Positions 46,689 to 56,254 are shown, counted from the stretch's first letter. The stretch is 64,000 bases of DNA from Nocardioides kongjuensis (GCF_013409625.1 NZ_JACCBF010000001.1:3785001-3849000); one strand, 5' to 3'. Notes: generated by a model not told the origin, from the letters alone. Numbers and translations are program-made.

Positions 46689-47909
46689 TCAGGCACCGGT
46701 GGCGGGCAGCGCCCCGGACGGCGCGCCGGCCGTGGCGGGCGCGACGGCGCCGTCGGGGACGGTGATCGACGTGATCACCGGCTGCACCTCGCTCTCGCCG
46801 AGCACACCCGCCGGCACCTCCGGCTGGACCGGTACGACGACCGCCGGGTCCACGCCCTCGTCGATCGGCAGCACGCAGTCGGGCGTGGCCGGCTGGCCGG
46901 GGACCACGATGTAGTCCTCCACCCAGGCGGGGTGGTCGACGACGTCGTGCGCGGCCTCGACGACCACCTCGACGGCGGATCCCGGCAGCTCGCTCCAGCC
47001 GCCCCCGGCAGGCGGAGCCACCGAGGTCTCGGCGGTGGTCTCCACGACCGGCGCACCGGGTCGGGTGGCGCCCGTGGCGGTGAAGCCGGCGCCGGGCGCG
47101 GTGCCGTCGGGCACCCAGACGCGCTCCTCCTCGGCTGCCGAGATCTCGGACGTGGCACCCTCGACCCAGCCGGTCCCGGCGGGCTGCTCGCCGACCGGGA
47201 GGTCCCGCTCCTCGGTGCTCGACGAGGCGACCCGCGTGCGGCCCGTCGGGGTCGAGCCGGCGGGCGGCGTGGTGCCGTCGGCGACCCAGGCGGTCTCGAC
47301 GTGGGACTGCTCGGGCGCGGCAGGGACGGCCTCGTGGTCGACGACCCAGACGTCCTCGGTGACGGCGGGCTTCACGACGACCTCGCGGGTCTGGCCGGTC
47401 GGGGACCAGCCCTTGCCGTTGTCACCGGCGTTCCAGCCCTCGCGCTCCCAGCGGGTGTTGCCGTTCTGCTGCTGGACGTACTCCCACTCGACGGCCGTCT
47501 GCGCGGGGGTCACGACCCGGGTCTCGGTGTGGCCCTGCTCCGGCGACCCGGGCGAGGCCGCCTTGTCGACGACGGTCCAGGCGTGCTCGCGCTCGACGAG
47601 GTCGGTGGTGCGGGTCCAGTGCACGAGGACCACGGCCGCGGCGGTCTCCCGGGCGTACTCCCGCTCGAGCGTCACCGTGGTCCGCTGCCAGCGCCACGCG
47701 GTGCCGGTGACGGCCGGGACGGTGTGCCCGGTCGCCGGGTGCTCGATGGTCCCCCACTGGGCCGGGACCTCGGGCTGTCCGCAGCCCCGCTGGTCGCCCG
47801 GTCGGGCCGGGGTCCCGGGGGTCGCGGCTGCCGTGGGGAGCAGCCCGGAACCGGCGCCGACGACCGCCACGAGGGCGAGCGAACCAAGGGTGAGGTGCCT
47901 GCTGTGCAT
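46689..47909 (-). CDS. Secreted repeat protein ending in LPATGA
   Basis: A 406-residue secreted protein. A signal peptide (LTLGSLALVAVVGAGSGLL) is followed by a Thr/Val/Glu/Trp-rich body with irregular repeats such as TAWVADGTTPPAGSTPTGRT and ERVWVPDGTAPGAGFTATGA. The protein ends directly in LPATGA: the LPxTG sortase motif is there, but the hydrophobic helix and basic tail required for anchoring are absent, and none appears in any frame after the stop. Function unknown. Confidence 0.75.
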   Translation of the reverse strand: MHSRHLTLGSLALVAVVGAGSGLLPTAAATPGTPARPGDQRGCGQPEVPAQWGTIEHPATGHTVPAVTGTAWRWQRTTVTLEREYARETAAAVVLVHWTRTTDLVEREHAWTVVDKAASPGSPEQGHTETRVVTPAQTAVEWEYVQQQNGNTRWEREGWNAGDNGKGWSPTGQTREVVVKPAVTEDVWVVDHEAVPAAPEQSHVETAWVADGTTPPAGSTPTGRTRVASSSTEERDLPVGEQPAGTGWVEGATSEISAAEEERVWVPDGTAPGAGFTATGATRPGAPVVETTAETSVAPPAGGGWSELPGSAVEVVVEAAHDVVDHPAWVEDYIVVPGQPATPDCVLPIDEGVDPAVVVPVQPEVPAGVLGESEVQPVITSITVPDGAVAPATAGAPSGALPATGA

Positions 47910-48065
47910 GGGAGGGCCCTTCTGGAACGGGGTTGGAGGGGGCTCCCGAGCACCGCCGATGACCGGACAACACCCCGGCCCCGAGGGGGTGACGGCACCG
48001 GGCCGGAAACAGGACGAAGTCCCAGATCGCCTGGTCAGGTCGGATCCACGTCCTAGGCTGGGCGC

Positions 48066-48944
48066 GTGCCCGAGCTGCCCGAGGTGGAAGCCCTGGCCCT
48101 CGACCTGCGGGGCCGGCTGGAGGGACGCGCCATCACCCGCGTCCACGTCGCGGCGTTCAGCGCCCTCAAGACCTACGACCCGCCGCTGTCGGCGATCGAG
48201 GGCACCCTCGTCGACGACGTACGACGCCACGGCAAGTTCCTCGACATCGAGGCCAGCGGCCTGCACCTCGTGCTCCACCTCGCCCGGGCGGGCTGGGTGC
48301 GCTGGAAGGACGAGGTGCCCGCACTGCCGCCGCGCCCCAGCACCAAGTCCACGCTGGCGGTGCGGGTCGTCCTCGACGAGCGCGACGGCCAGACGCCGGG
48401 TCTCGACATCACCGAGGCCGGCACGAAGAAGTCGCTGGCCCTCTACCTCGTGCGCGACCCGCTCGACGTCCCCGGCATCGCCAGTCTGGGCCCGGACCCG
48501 CTGACCGACGACTTCACCCCCGAGCGCCTCGCCGCCATCCTCGCCGAGGCCGGGCGCAAGCAGCTCAAGGGCGTGCTGCGCCACCAGGGCACCATCGCGG
48601 GGATCGGCAACGCCTACTCCGACGAGATCCTGCACGCCGCCCGGATGTCGCCGTTCAAGCCGGCCGACAGCCTGTCCGAGGACGAGCTGGCGATCCTGTA
48701 CGCCGCCGTCCGCGACACCCTCGGCGACGCCGTCGAGCGCTCCCGCGGGCTCGCGGCCAGCGAGCTCAAGGCCGAGAAGAAGTCGCACCTCGCGGTGCAC
48801 GGCCAGACGGGCAAGCCGTGCCCGGTGTGCGGGGACATCGTGCGCGAGGTGTCCTTCGCCGACTCGAGCCTGCAGTACTGCCCGACCTGCCAGACCGGCG
48901 GCAAGCCCCTCGCCGACCGCCGGATGAGCAAGCTGCTCAAGTAG
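48066..48944 (+). CDS. Fpg/Nei-family DNA glycosylase
   Basis: A 292-residue glycosylase removing oxidised bases. The N-terminal PELPEVEALA supplies the catalytic Pro1 and Glu2 after removal of fMet; HGKFLDIE holds the conserved Lys. The H2TH region GVLRHQGTIAGIGNAYSDEIL (core GIGNAYSDEIL) and the zinc finger CPVC...CPTC are present. The usual Arg just before the second Cys pair is not seen (FADSSLQYC). TAGGCT 6 nt before the GTG indicates a leaderless start. Confidence 0.88.
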   Translation: MPELPEVEALALDLRGRLEGRAITRVHVAAFSALKTYDPPLSAIEGTLVDDVRRHGKFLDIEASGLHLVLHLARAGWVRWKDEVPALPPRPSTKSTLAVRVVLDERDGQTPGLDITEAGTKKSLALYLVRDPLDVPGIASLGPDPLTDDFTPERLAAILAEAGRKQLKGVLRHQGTIAGIGNAYSDEILHAARMSPFKPADSLSEDELAILYAAVRDTLGDAVERSRGLAASELKAEKKSHLAVHGQTGKPCPVCGDIVREVSFADSSLQYCPTCQTGGKPLADRRMSKLLK

Positions 48945-48970
48945 CCCCGAGGAAGGCCGATCGGGGATCC

Positions 48971-50746
48971 ATGGCCACGTCGCCGCCCCCTGCCCGCGCG
49001 GCTCGCCGCGCCGTGCTGACCGGCGCCGCCGCCGGCGTGGGTGCGGTGCTGGCCCGGCCCGGCGCCGCCCTCGCCGCCCCGGACGTGCGCGGCTACCCGG
49101 CCACTCCCGTCCCGGACGCGGCGACCTGGCACGGCATCCGTCGGTTCACGGCCGGGTACACGCCCGCGCTGCGCGCCCAGGTCGCCGAGGCCGGCGGCTT
49201 CGACGCCTGGTTCGCCCGCCAGCTCGACGGCTCGTACGACGACGCGTGGTACGAGACGACCTCCCGCTGGTGGTTCTCCGTCAACGCCGACGCCGCCACC
49301 GTGTGGCAGCGCGACCGCGCCGACGTCGAGTCGCTGTGGTGGGCCGACGCCAACTACCAGAGCTGGGCGATGGTCCGGCGCTTCGGCTCGCAGCGCCAGG
49401 TGCTGGAGGCGATGGCCGAGCTGTGGGAGCACCACCTGCACGTCACGGCGCAGGGCGCGGTCGGACCGTTCCGCACGCCCTACGGCAAGGAGATCCGCAA
49501 GCACGCCCTCGGCAGGTTCTCCGACCTGCTCGAGGCGGCGATCACGCACCCGGCGATGAGCGTCTACCTGGGCAACGCGAACTCGACGAAGTCCGCCCCC
49601 AACGAGAACCTCGGCAGGGAGCTGCTCGAGCTGCACACCGTCGGCGTCGGGCAGTACGACGAGACCGACGTCAAGAACTCCGCGCGGCTGCTGACCGGGT
49701 TCAAGGTGGGCATCTGGACGACCTGGGCCACGTCCTACGACCCGAACGCGCACTGGACCGGGCCGGTGCGGGTGATGGGGTTCAGCCACCCCAACAGCGA
49801 CCCCGACGGGCGCGCCGCCCTGTCGGCGTACCTGCGCTACCTCGCTCGGCACCCCGCGACCGCCCGCCGTGTCGCGCGCAAGCTCGCCGTCCGGTTCGTC
49901 TCCGACACGCCCTCCGACGCACTGGTCGACGACCTGGCCGCGGTGTACGCCGACCACGACACCGACATCTCCGCCGTCCTGCTGGCGCTGGTCGCGTCCG
50001 CGGAGTTCAAGGCGGCCGCCGACGCCAAGGTGCGCACCCCACCCGAGGACGTGGTCGCGACCTACCGCGCGCTCGGGGTGGAGCTGACCGGCAGACCGAC
50101 CGGCCTGGGCGACGAGACGGCGGCCAACACCATGCTGTGGCAGGCGCAGCGGATCGGGGCGAAGCCGTTCGACTGGCCGCGCCCCGACGGGCGCCCCGAC
50201 ACGGCTGCGGCCTGGTCGTCGACGTCGCGCTTCCTCGCCTCGCTGGACATCCACTCCACGATGAGCGGCGGCTGGTGGCCCGAGCAGGGAGCGCGCTACC
50301 GCGAGCCGGTCGACTGGCTGCCGAGCGCGCCGAGCGGCGCCGCGACGGCCTCCGCCGACCCGGCGGTCCCGGCCGCCGGCGAGGCGCCGCTCGTCGTCGC
50401 TCGCCCGAAGAAGGACAAGAAGAAGAAGAAAAAGAAGAAGAAGCGGAAGCCTCCCGCCCCACCGCCCGCCACCCCGCAGGCGCCGGACCCGGTCCTGCCG
50501 GAGCCGCCGGCCGAGCCGCAGCCGCCGACCACACCGGTCGCGAGCATCCGCTTCGACGAGCTCGTCGACCACCTGTGCCGCACCATGCTCGGCCAGCCGG
50601 TCGCGCCGACCATGCTGCAGGCGGCCTGCGAGGCGGCCGGGTGCGCGCCGACCGACGTGATCACCTCGCAGCACCGGATCGTCGCCTGGGAGATGCCGCG
50701 CCTGCTCACCGTCCTGCTCGACTCACCCCTGCACATGACCCGGTGA
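48971..50746 (+). CDS. DUF1800 protein with Tat-like signal and poly-lysine tract
   Basis: A 591-residue DUF1800 protein. A twin-arginine-like leader (RAARRAVLTGAAAGVGAVLA) suggests export. The DUF1800 body includes HHLHV, NENLGRELLELHTVGV and ARLLTGFKVG. Residues about 480-494 are almost pure lysine (PKKDKKKKKKKKKRK), followed by a Pro-rich stretch. DUF1800 genes usually pair with DUF1501 genes, as here, with the next start 7 bp on. Biochemical role unknown. Confidence 0.88.
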   Translation: MATSPPPARAARRAVLTGAAAGVGAVLARPGAALAAPDVRGYPATPVPDAATWHGIRRFTAGYTPALRAQVAEAGGFDAWFARQLDGSYDDAWYETTSRWWFSVNADAATVWQRDRADVESLWWADANYQSWAMVRRFGSQRQVLEAMAELWEHHLHVTAQGAVGPFRTPYGKEIRKHALGRFSDLLEAAITHPAMSVYLGNANSTKSAPNENLGRELLELHTVGVGQYDETDVKNSARLLTGFKVGIWTTWATSYDPNAHWTGPVRVMGFSHPNSDPDGRAALSAYLRYLARHPATARRVARKLAVRFVSDTPSDALVDDLAAVYADHDTDISAVLLALVASAEFKAAADAKVRTPPEDVVATYRALGVELTGRPTGLGDETAANTMLWQAQRIGAKPFDWPRPDGRPDTAAAWSSTSRFLASLDIHSTMSGGWWPEQGARYREPVDWLPSAPSGAATASADPAVPAAGEAPLVVARPKKDKKKKKKKKKRKPPAPPPATPQAPDPVLPEPPAEPQPPTTPVASIRFDELVDHLCRTMLGQPVAPTMLQAACEAAGCAPTDVITSQHRIVAWEMPRLLTVLLDSPLHMTR

Positions 50747-50753
50747 GGTGCCG

Positions 50754-52025
50754 ATGACGTCCTCGTGCTGTGACGAGTTCGCCGCCCTGGCCGGCGGCCT
50801 GACCCGGCGTGGCCTGTTCCGCGGCCTGGCGGGCGCGACGGCAGCGGTGACGACCACCACCGCGATCGGCGGGGCGTTCATGTCGACGTCGTACGCCGCC
50901 ACGCCGAGCGCCCCTGCGGTGCTCGTCGTGCTGTCGATGCGCGGTGCCGTCGACGGGATGAGCCTGGTGGTCCCCCACGCCGACCCGGTCTACTACGCGG
51001 CGCGACCGCGGATCGCCGTGCCGTCGAGCAAGCTGCTGGCCAAGGACGCCTTCTTCGGCCTCCACCCCGACCTCGCGCCGCTGCTGCCGTGGTGGAACGC
51101 CGGCTCGATGGCCGCCGTCCACGCGACCGGGCTCCCGGCGCCGAACCGCTCGCACTTCGCGGCCATCGAGGCCGTCGAGGACGCCGACCCGGGCTCTGCG
51201 GCGCGGATCGGGTGGCTGAACCGGCTGATCGGCCGGGACTCGGTCGACGACCCGCTGCAGGCCGTCCAGCTCGGCGACTCCGTGCTGCCCGCCTCGCTGC
51301 TGGGACCCGAGCCCGCGGTGGCCGTCGACCGGGTCGAGTCGATGGTGCTCGCCGGTGCGGACCGCTGGGACACCCACGGCCGGCGCCCGCAGTCGATGTC
51401 GACCATGTGGGCAGACGCCGCCGGCCCGCTCGGCGTGGGCGCCCGGTCGGCGATGAAGGCGATCGCCGACTTCGCTCCGGTCCGCGCCTCCTCCCCGACG
51501 CCCGCCAACGGCGCGGTCTATCCCGACGGCGACCTCGGCGCGAGCCTGGCCTCGGCGGCGCGCATCATCCGGGGCGACATCGGGGCCGAGGTGATCACCA
51601 TCGACACCGGCAGCTGGGACCACCACGTCGACCTCGGCACGCTCGAGTGGGGCCAGATGCAGCGGATGACCAAGGAGCTGGCCGGCGCGCTCGCCGCCTT
51701 CCTGACCGACCTCGGGCCACTGACCTCGAAGGTGAGCGTCGTGACGCTCTCGGAGTTCGGGCGTCGTACCAGGGAGAACGCGAACTACGGCCTCGACCAC
51801 GGCTACGGGAACGTGATGCTCCTGCTCGGCGCGGGCGTCGTGGGCGGCTACCACGGGCGGTGGCCGGGCCTGGTCAACGACGTCGACGGCGACCTGCTGG
51901 TCACCACCGACTACCGCAGCGTGCTCTCCGAGGTGGTCGTCGGCCGGCTGGGCGCGTCGTCGGCGCAGGTGTTCCCCGGCTTCCAGCCGGAGAGCGTCGG
52001 CGTCATCGCGCCAGCCAGTCCCTGA
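50754..52025 (+). CDS. DUF1501 protein (Tat-exported)
   Basis: A 423-residue DUF1501 protein, alkaline-phosphatase-like fold. A twin-arginine leader (LTRRGLFRGLAGATAAVTTTTAIGG, core TRRGLF) precedes VLVVLSMRGAVDGMSLVVPH, PAPNRSHFAA, ITIDTGSWDHHVD and LSEFGRRTREN, all conserved in the family. It is encoded with the DUF1800 protein. The 3' end overlaps the convergent CoA-transferase gene by 23 bp. An ATG at 50754 is used; a GTG 6 bp upstream is possible. Confidence 0.88.
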   Translation: MTSSCCDEFAALAGGLTRRGLFRGLAGATAAVTTTTAIGGAFMSTSYAATPSAPAVLVVLSMRGAVDGMSLVVPHADPVYYAARPRIAVPSSKLLAKDAFFGLHPDLAPLLPWWNAGSMAAVHATGLPAPNRSHFAAIEAVEDADPGSAARIGWLNRLIGRDSVDDPLQAVQLGDSVLPASLLGPEPAVAVDRVESMVLAGADRWDTHGRRPQSMSTMWADAAGPLGVGARSAMKAIADFAPVRASSPTPANGAVYPDGDLGASLASAARIIRGDIGAEVITIDTGSWDHHVDLGTLEWGQMQRMTKELAGALAAFLTDLGPLTSKVSVVTLSEFGRRTRENANYGLDHGYGNVMLLLGAGVVGGYHGRWPGLVNDVDGDLLVTTDYRSVLSEVVVGRLGASSAQVFPGFQPESVGVIAPASP

Positions 52026-53190
52026 CCTCGGCGTCGTGCTGGCCCAGGGTCGGCGGCGCGACGTGCCGCTCCCGGCCGATCCGCTCGCCGCCGAGCGTCT
52101 CGAGCCGCAGGCTCGGGCCGGGCAGCTCGATCTCCCCGAGGGTGGGGTGGTCGACGCTGATCACGAGACCCTGGCTGCGGGTCTGGTCCCACTCGTAGAC
52201 CTCGTCGACCGTGCGGATCGAGCCGGCCGGGATCCCCGCCGCCGCGAACCGCTCCAGCCAGGCTGCCCGCGGCTGCGTGGTGAGCCGGTCCTCGATCACC
52301 TTGACCAGGTCGGCGTGGTTGCCGATCCGGTCGCTGTTGCGGGCGAAGCGCTCGTCCGCGGCATCGAGGTCGAGCACGCCGGCGAAGGTGGCCCACTGGG
52401 TCTGCGAGCCGACGGCGATCTGCACGAAGCCGTCCGAGCAGCGGAAGGCGCCGTACGGAGCGATCTGCGGGTGGTGGTTGCCGGTGGGCAGAGCGACCTC
52501 GCGGGCGACGGTCCACTTGGTGCCCTGGAAGGCGTGGGCGCCGATGACGCTGGCGAGCAGCGAGGTGCGGACGACGGTGCCGCGGCCGGTCCGCTCGCGG
52601 GCGGCCAGGGCGCTGGCCACGCCGATGGCGCCGTTGAGCCCGGCGAGGATGTCGCCGATCGGCACGCCGACCCGGGTCGGGTGCTCCGCGTCGGGGCCGG
52701 TCATGCTCATCAGCCCGGTCTCGCCCTGCGCGATCTGGTCGTAGCCGGGACGCGAGCCCTCCGGGCCGTCGTGCCCGAAGCCGGTGATCGAGAGCACGAC
52801 CAGGCGCGAGTTGAGCTCCTCGAGCACCGACTGCGAGAGGCCGAGCCGGTCGAGGACGCCGGGCCGGTAGTTCTCGACGAGCACGTCGGCGCGGGTGAGG
52901 AGCTCCTTGAGCACGGCGAGGTCGCCTGCGTCCTTGAGGTCGAGCTGGACCGACTCCTTGTTGCGGTTGGCCGCCAGGAAGTACGTCGACTCGCGCTGGT
53001 CCTGCGGCCCGACGAACGGCGGCCCCCAGCCGCGGGTGTCGTCGCCGCCGCGGGGCGGCTCGACCTTGATCACCCGGGCACCGAGGTCGGCGAGCACCAT
53101 CGTGGCGTGCGGGCCGGCGAGGGCGCGGGACAGGTCGATGACCAGGGTGCCGGTGAGGGGCCCGTCCAGCGGGGCGGTCGGGGCGGTCAC
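52003..53190 (-). CDS. Family III CoA-transferase (CaiB/BaiF)
   Basis: A 395-residue CoA-transferase. LVIDLSRALAGPHATMVLADLGARVIKVEPPRG (core ADLGARVIKVEPP) and NRNKESVQLDLK are family hallmarks. It moves CoA between carboxylic acids; the acid here is probably the product of the preceding aldehyde dehydrogenase, which is inference. GTG start 4 nt after the dehydrogenase stop; last gene of the PucR-linked operon. Confidence 0.85.
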   Translation of the reverse strand: MTAPTAPLDGPLTGTLVIDLSRALAGPHATMVLADLGARVIKVEPPRGGDDTRGWGPPFVGPQDQRESTYFLAANRNKESVQLDLKDAGDLAVLKELLTRADVLVENYRPGVLDRLGLSQSVLEELNSRLVVLSITGFGHDGPEGSRPGYDQIAQGETGLMSMTGPDAEHPTRVGVPIGDILAGLNGAIGVASALAARERTGRGTVVRTSLLASVIGAHAFQGTKWTVAREVALPTGNHHPQIAPYGAFRCSDGFVQIAVGSQTQWATFAGVLDLDAADERFARNSDRIGNHADLVKVIEDRLTTQPRAAWLERFAAAGIPAGSIRTVDEVYEWDQTRSQGLVISVDHPTLGEIELPGPSLRLETLGGERIGRERHVAPPTLGQHDAEVRDWLAR

Positions 53191-53194
53191 GTTC

Positions 53195-54700
53195 TCAGGA
53201 CCCCAGCTTGACGTTGATCTGCTTGGTCTGGGTGAAGCCCGCGATCATGCCCTCGAGCGAGACCTCGCGGCCGATGCCGCTCTGCTTGTAGCCGCCGTAC
53301 GCCTGGCCGACCATCTGGCCGCCGCCCTGGTTGACCTGGACCCAGCCGGCCTCGAGCCGGTGGGCGGTGTCGATGGCCTGGTTGACGTCCTGGCTCCAGA
53401 CATAGGCCGCGAGGCCGTACGCCGAGTCGTTGGCCATGCGGACCACCTCGTCGGTGTCGGTGAAGGGGATCGCCATCACGACGGGACCGAAGATCTCCTC
53501 GCGGGAGAGACGGAAGGTGTTGTCGGCGCCCGAGAAGATCGTCGGCACGTGGAAGAAGCCCTCGGCGAGCGCGCCGGTCTCGGGCGGCAGGCCGCCCAGC
53601 TCGACCGTGAGCCCGGGGTTCGCGAGCCCCTCCTCGAGGAAGCCCTTGACCGAGCGGAACTGGACCTCGTTGATGACCGCGCCGATGTCGGAGGCCTCGT
53701 CGAGCGGGTTGCCGACGACGAGCTGGCCCATCCGGGCGACCAGGCGCTCGAGCACCTCGTCGTGCACGTCACGGTGCAGGAACAGCCGGGACCCGGCGGT
53801 GCAGCTCTGGCCCTGGCGGTGCACGCGCGAGGAGAGCAGCAGGCCCTCGATCAGCTCGTCGGTGACCGCACCGGGGAACACGATCGACGGGTTCTTGCCG
53901 CCGAGCTCGAGCGAGACGTGGGCGAGCCGCTCGCCGGCCTCGCGGGCGATGTGGCGTCCGACCTCGGTCGAGCCGGTGAAGGAGACCTTGTCGACGCCGG
54001 GGTGCTCGACGAGCGCCGCGCCGGCGGTCGCACCGTCGCCGGTGACCACGTTGAGCACGCCGTCGGGCAGGAACTGCTGGCAGATCTCGGCGAACAGCAG
54101 GATCGCCAGCGGGGCGTCCTCGGCTGCCTTGAGCACGACCGTGTTGCCGGCGGCGAGCGCGGCGGGGACCTTGAATCCGGCGATCATCAGCGGCGAGTTC
54201 CACGGCAGGATGCCGCCGACGACGCCGAGCGGCTCCTGGCGGGTGTACTGCAGCTGGGTCGAGCCGGCCGGCAGCGTTGTGCCCTTGACCTCGCCCGCGA
54301 CGCCACCGAAGTAGCGGAACAGGTCGGCCAGCACGTTGGCCTCCGGGCGGGCCTGGGTGCGCAGCGCGTTGCCCGTGTCGGCGGCGGTGACCCGGGCGAG
54401 CTCCTCGGCCCGCTCCGCGATCGCGTCGGCGATCTTGAGCAGCGCCTTCTGGCGACCGGTGAAGTGCTGGTCGCGCCAGGCCGGGAACGCCGCACGGGCG
54501 GCCTGCACGGCGCGGTCGACGTCCTCCTTGCCGCCGTCCGGCACCTGCGCGAGCACGTGGCCGTGGCGGGCAGGACTGAGGACCTCGCGCCAGGCGCCGG
54601 TGAGGCTCTCGACCCACTGGCCGCCGATCAGCATGAGCCGCTTCTCGGGCGGGGCGGAGGCGTCGGTGGTGTCGGTCGGGGTGAGCAGGTTCTGGGTCAT
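53195..54700 (-). CDS. NAD(P)-dependent aldehyde dehydrogenase
   Basis: A 501-residue ALDH. Catalytic Cys300 (RQGQSCTAGSR), general base Glu265 (SLELGGKN) and Asn168 (PWNSP) are present. It oxidises an aldehyde to an acid; given the upstream transaminase the likely substrate is a semialdehyde or amine-derived aldehyde. AAGGACC lies upstream of the ATG. 28 bp after the aminotransferase gene. Confidence 0.92.
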   Translation of the reverse strand: MTQNLLTPTDTTDASAPPEKRLMLIGGQWVESLTGAWREVLSPARHGHVLAQVPDGGKEDVDRAVQAARAAFPAWRDQHFTGRQKALLKIADAIAERAEELARVTAADTGNALRTQARPEANVLADLFRYFGGVAGEVKGTTLPAGSTQLQYTRQEPLGVVGGILPWNSPLMIAGFKVPAALAAGNTVVLKAAEDAPLAILLFAEICQQFLPDGVLNVVTGDGATAGAALVEHPGVDKVSFTGSTEVGRHIAREAGERLAHVSLELGGKNPSIVFPGAVTDELIEGLLLSSRVHRQGQSCTAGSRLFLHRDVHDEVLERLVARMGQLVVGNPLDEASDIGAVINEVQFRSVKGFLEEGLANPGLTVELGGLPPETGALAEGFFHVPTIFSGADNTFRLSREEIFGPVVMAIPFTDTDEVVRMANDSAYGLAAYVWSQDVNQAIDTAHRLEAGWVQVNQGGGQMVGQAYGGYKQSGIGREVSLEGMIAGFTQTKQINVKLGS

Positions 54701-54728
54701 CGTGAGGTCCTTGGTTCGCGAGGAGAGG

Positions 54729-56102
54729 TCAGCGGGTGGCGTCGTACGCCTCGGTGAGGGCGGCGTCGAGGATCGCCAGTCCCTCGGTGGCCTCGGCCGC
54801 CGAGATGGTCAGCGGCGGGACCACGTGGATGCGGTTGAAGTTCGAGAACGGCAGCAGCCCACGGCGGGTGCACCCGGAGATGATCGCGGCCATCGCCGGG
54901 CTGGAACCACCGTACGGCGCCAGCGGCTCGCGGGTCGCGCGGTCGCTGACCAGCTCGATCGCCCAGAAGGCGCCGGTGCCGCGCACCTCGCCGATCCAGG
55001 GGTGGCGCGCGGCGAGGTCGCGCAGGCCGGGCTCGAGGATCTCGCGGCCGAGCGCGTCGACCCGCTCGACGATGTTCTCCTCCTCCATCGTCTCGATGGT
55101 GGCCACGGCGGCCGCGCAGGCCAGCGGGTGGCCGGAGTAGGTGAGGCCGCCGGGGTAGGTCCGCTCGGCGAACGTGCGGTGGATCTTCTCGGAGATCGCG
55201 ACGCCGCCCAGCGGGACGTAGCCGGAGTTGACGCCCTTGGCGAAGGTGAGCAGGTCGGGGACGACGTCGCCGTGCTCGACCGCGAACCAGCGCCCCGCGC
55301 GGCCGAAGCCGGCCATCACCTCGTCGGCGATGAACACGATGTCGTGGCGGTCGCACAGCTCGCGCACGCCCTTGAGGTAGCCCGCCGGCGGCATCATGAT
55401 GCCGGCCGTGCCCGGGATCGACTCGAGGATGACGGCCGCGATCGTGGACGCGCCCTCGAGGGCGATGACCTGCTCGAGGTGGGCGAGCGCGCGCTGGCAC
55501 TCCTCCTCCTCGGTCGTCGCCGAGAAGGAGCTGCGGTAGAGGAACGGGCCGAAGAAGTGCACGGTGCCCGTGGAGCCGTTGTCGCTCGGCCAGCGACGCG
55601 GGTCGCCGGTGACGTTGACCGCGAGCTGGGTGCCGCCGTGGTAGGAGCGGTACGTCGAGAGCACCTTGTGCTTGCCGGTGTGCAGCCGGGCCATCCGGAT
55701 GGCGTGCTCGTTGGCGTCCGCGCCGCCGTTGGTGAAGAAGACCTTGTCGAGGTCGCCCGGCGTGTGCGAGGCGATGAGCCGCGCTGCCTCGGACCGGGTG
55801 CCGTTGGCGTAGCCCGGCGCGATGGTGCACAGGCTGGCGGCCTGCTCCTGGATGGCCGCGACGATGCGCGGGTGCTGGTGGCCGAGGTTGGTGTAGACCA
55901 GCTGGGAGGTGAAGTCCAGGAACCTCGCGCCGTCGCCGTTCCACAGGTAGGAGCCCTCGGCCCGGGTGACCACCATCGGGTCGAGCGTCGCCTGCGCCGA
56001 CCAGGAGTGGAAGACGTGCTGCCGGTCCAGGTCGTAGGCGCGCTCGGCGTCGGCGGTGAGCGCGGCCGGGCCGGTGGGGCGGGCGGTGGCGATGGCGGTC
56101 AT
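54729..56102 (-). CDS. Class III omega-aminotransferase
   Basis: A 457-residue PLP-dependent aminotransferase. The PLP lysine is Lys289 (LLTFAKGVNSGYVPLG), with Asp260 (FIADEVMAGFGR) and the phosphate-binding FFTNGGADANEHAIRMAR (core NGGADANE). It likely moves an amino group from an omega-amino acid or diamine to pyruvate or 2-oxoglutarate. GAAGGAA lies upstream. First gene of an operon divergent from pucR. Confidence 0.9.
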   Translation of the reverse strand: MTAIATARPTGPAALTADAERAYDLDRQHVFHSWSAQATLDPMVVTRAEGSYLWNGDGARFLDFTSQLVYTNLGHQHPRIVAAIQEQAASLCTIAPGYANGTRSEAARLIASHTPGDLDKVFFTNGGADANEHAIRMARLHTGKHKVLSTYRSYHGGTQLAVNVTGDPRRWPSDNGSTGTVHFFGPFLYRSSFSATTEEEECQRALAHLEQVIALEGASTIAAVILESIPGTAGIMMPPAGYLKGVRELCDRHDIVFIADEVMAGFGRAGRWFAVEHGDVVPDLLTFAKGVNSGYVPLGGVAISEKIHRTFAERTYPGGLTYSGHPLACAAAVATIETMEEENIVERVDALGREILEPGLRDLAARHPWIGEVRGTGAFWAIELVSDRATREPLAPYGGSSPAMAAIISGCTRRGLLPFSNFNRIHVVPPLTISAAEATEGLAILDAALTEAYDATR

Positions 56103-56162
56103 GGTGCGGATTCCTTCCACGTCGGGACACTCCATCCTCGGGCTGGCGGCGACTCCTCGCGC

Positions 56163-56207
56163 CCGGCAGAATGTTGGAGTTCGCGCACATCACCGACAAT
56201 CCGTCGG
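56163..56207. promoter_or_regulatory. Two PucR-type operator candidates in the divergent promoter
   Basis: CCGGCAGAATGTTGG (56163-56177; its complement is CCAACATTCTGCCGG) and CCGACAATCCGTCGG (56193-56207) lie 30 bp apart between the aminotransferase operon and pucR. Both resemble the perfect palindrome CCGACATTCTGTCGG before the permease gene. Consensus CCGACANTCYGTCGG is proposed as the PucR-family operator; binding is inferred. Confidence 0.65.
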
Positions 56208-56254
56208 GCTCGGTCCGTCGGTGTGCGCGAGCGGTGCCGACCCGAGGAGACGCC

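Noticed and set aside
56171..56254. N-terminal extension of PucR
   Set aside because: It lacks a ribosome site, would place the operator palindrome within the coding region and is not like the family N-terminus; ATG 56255 has GAGGAGA.
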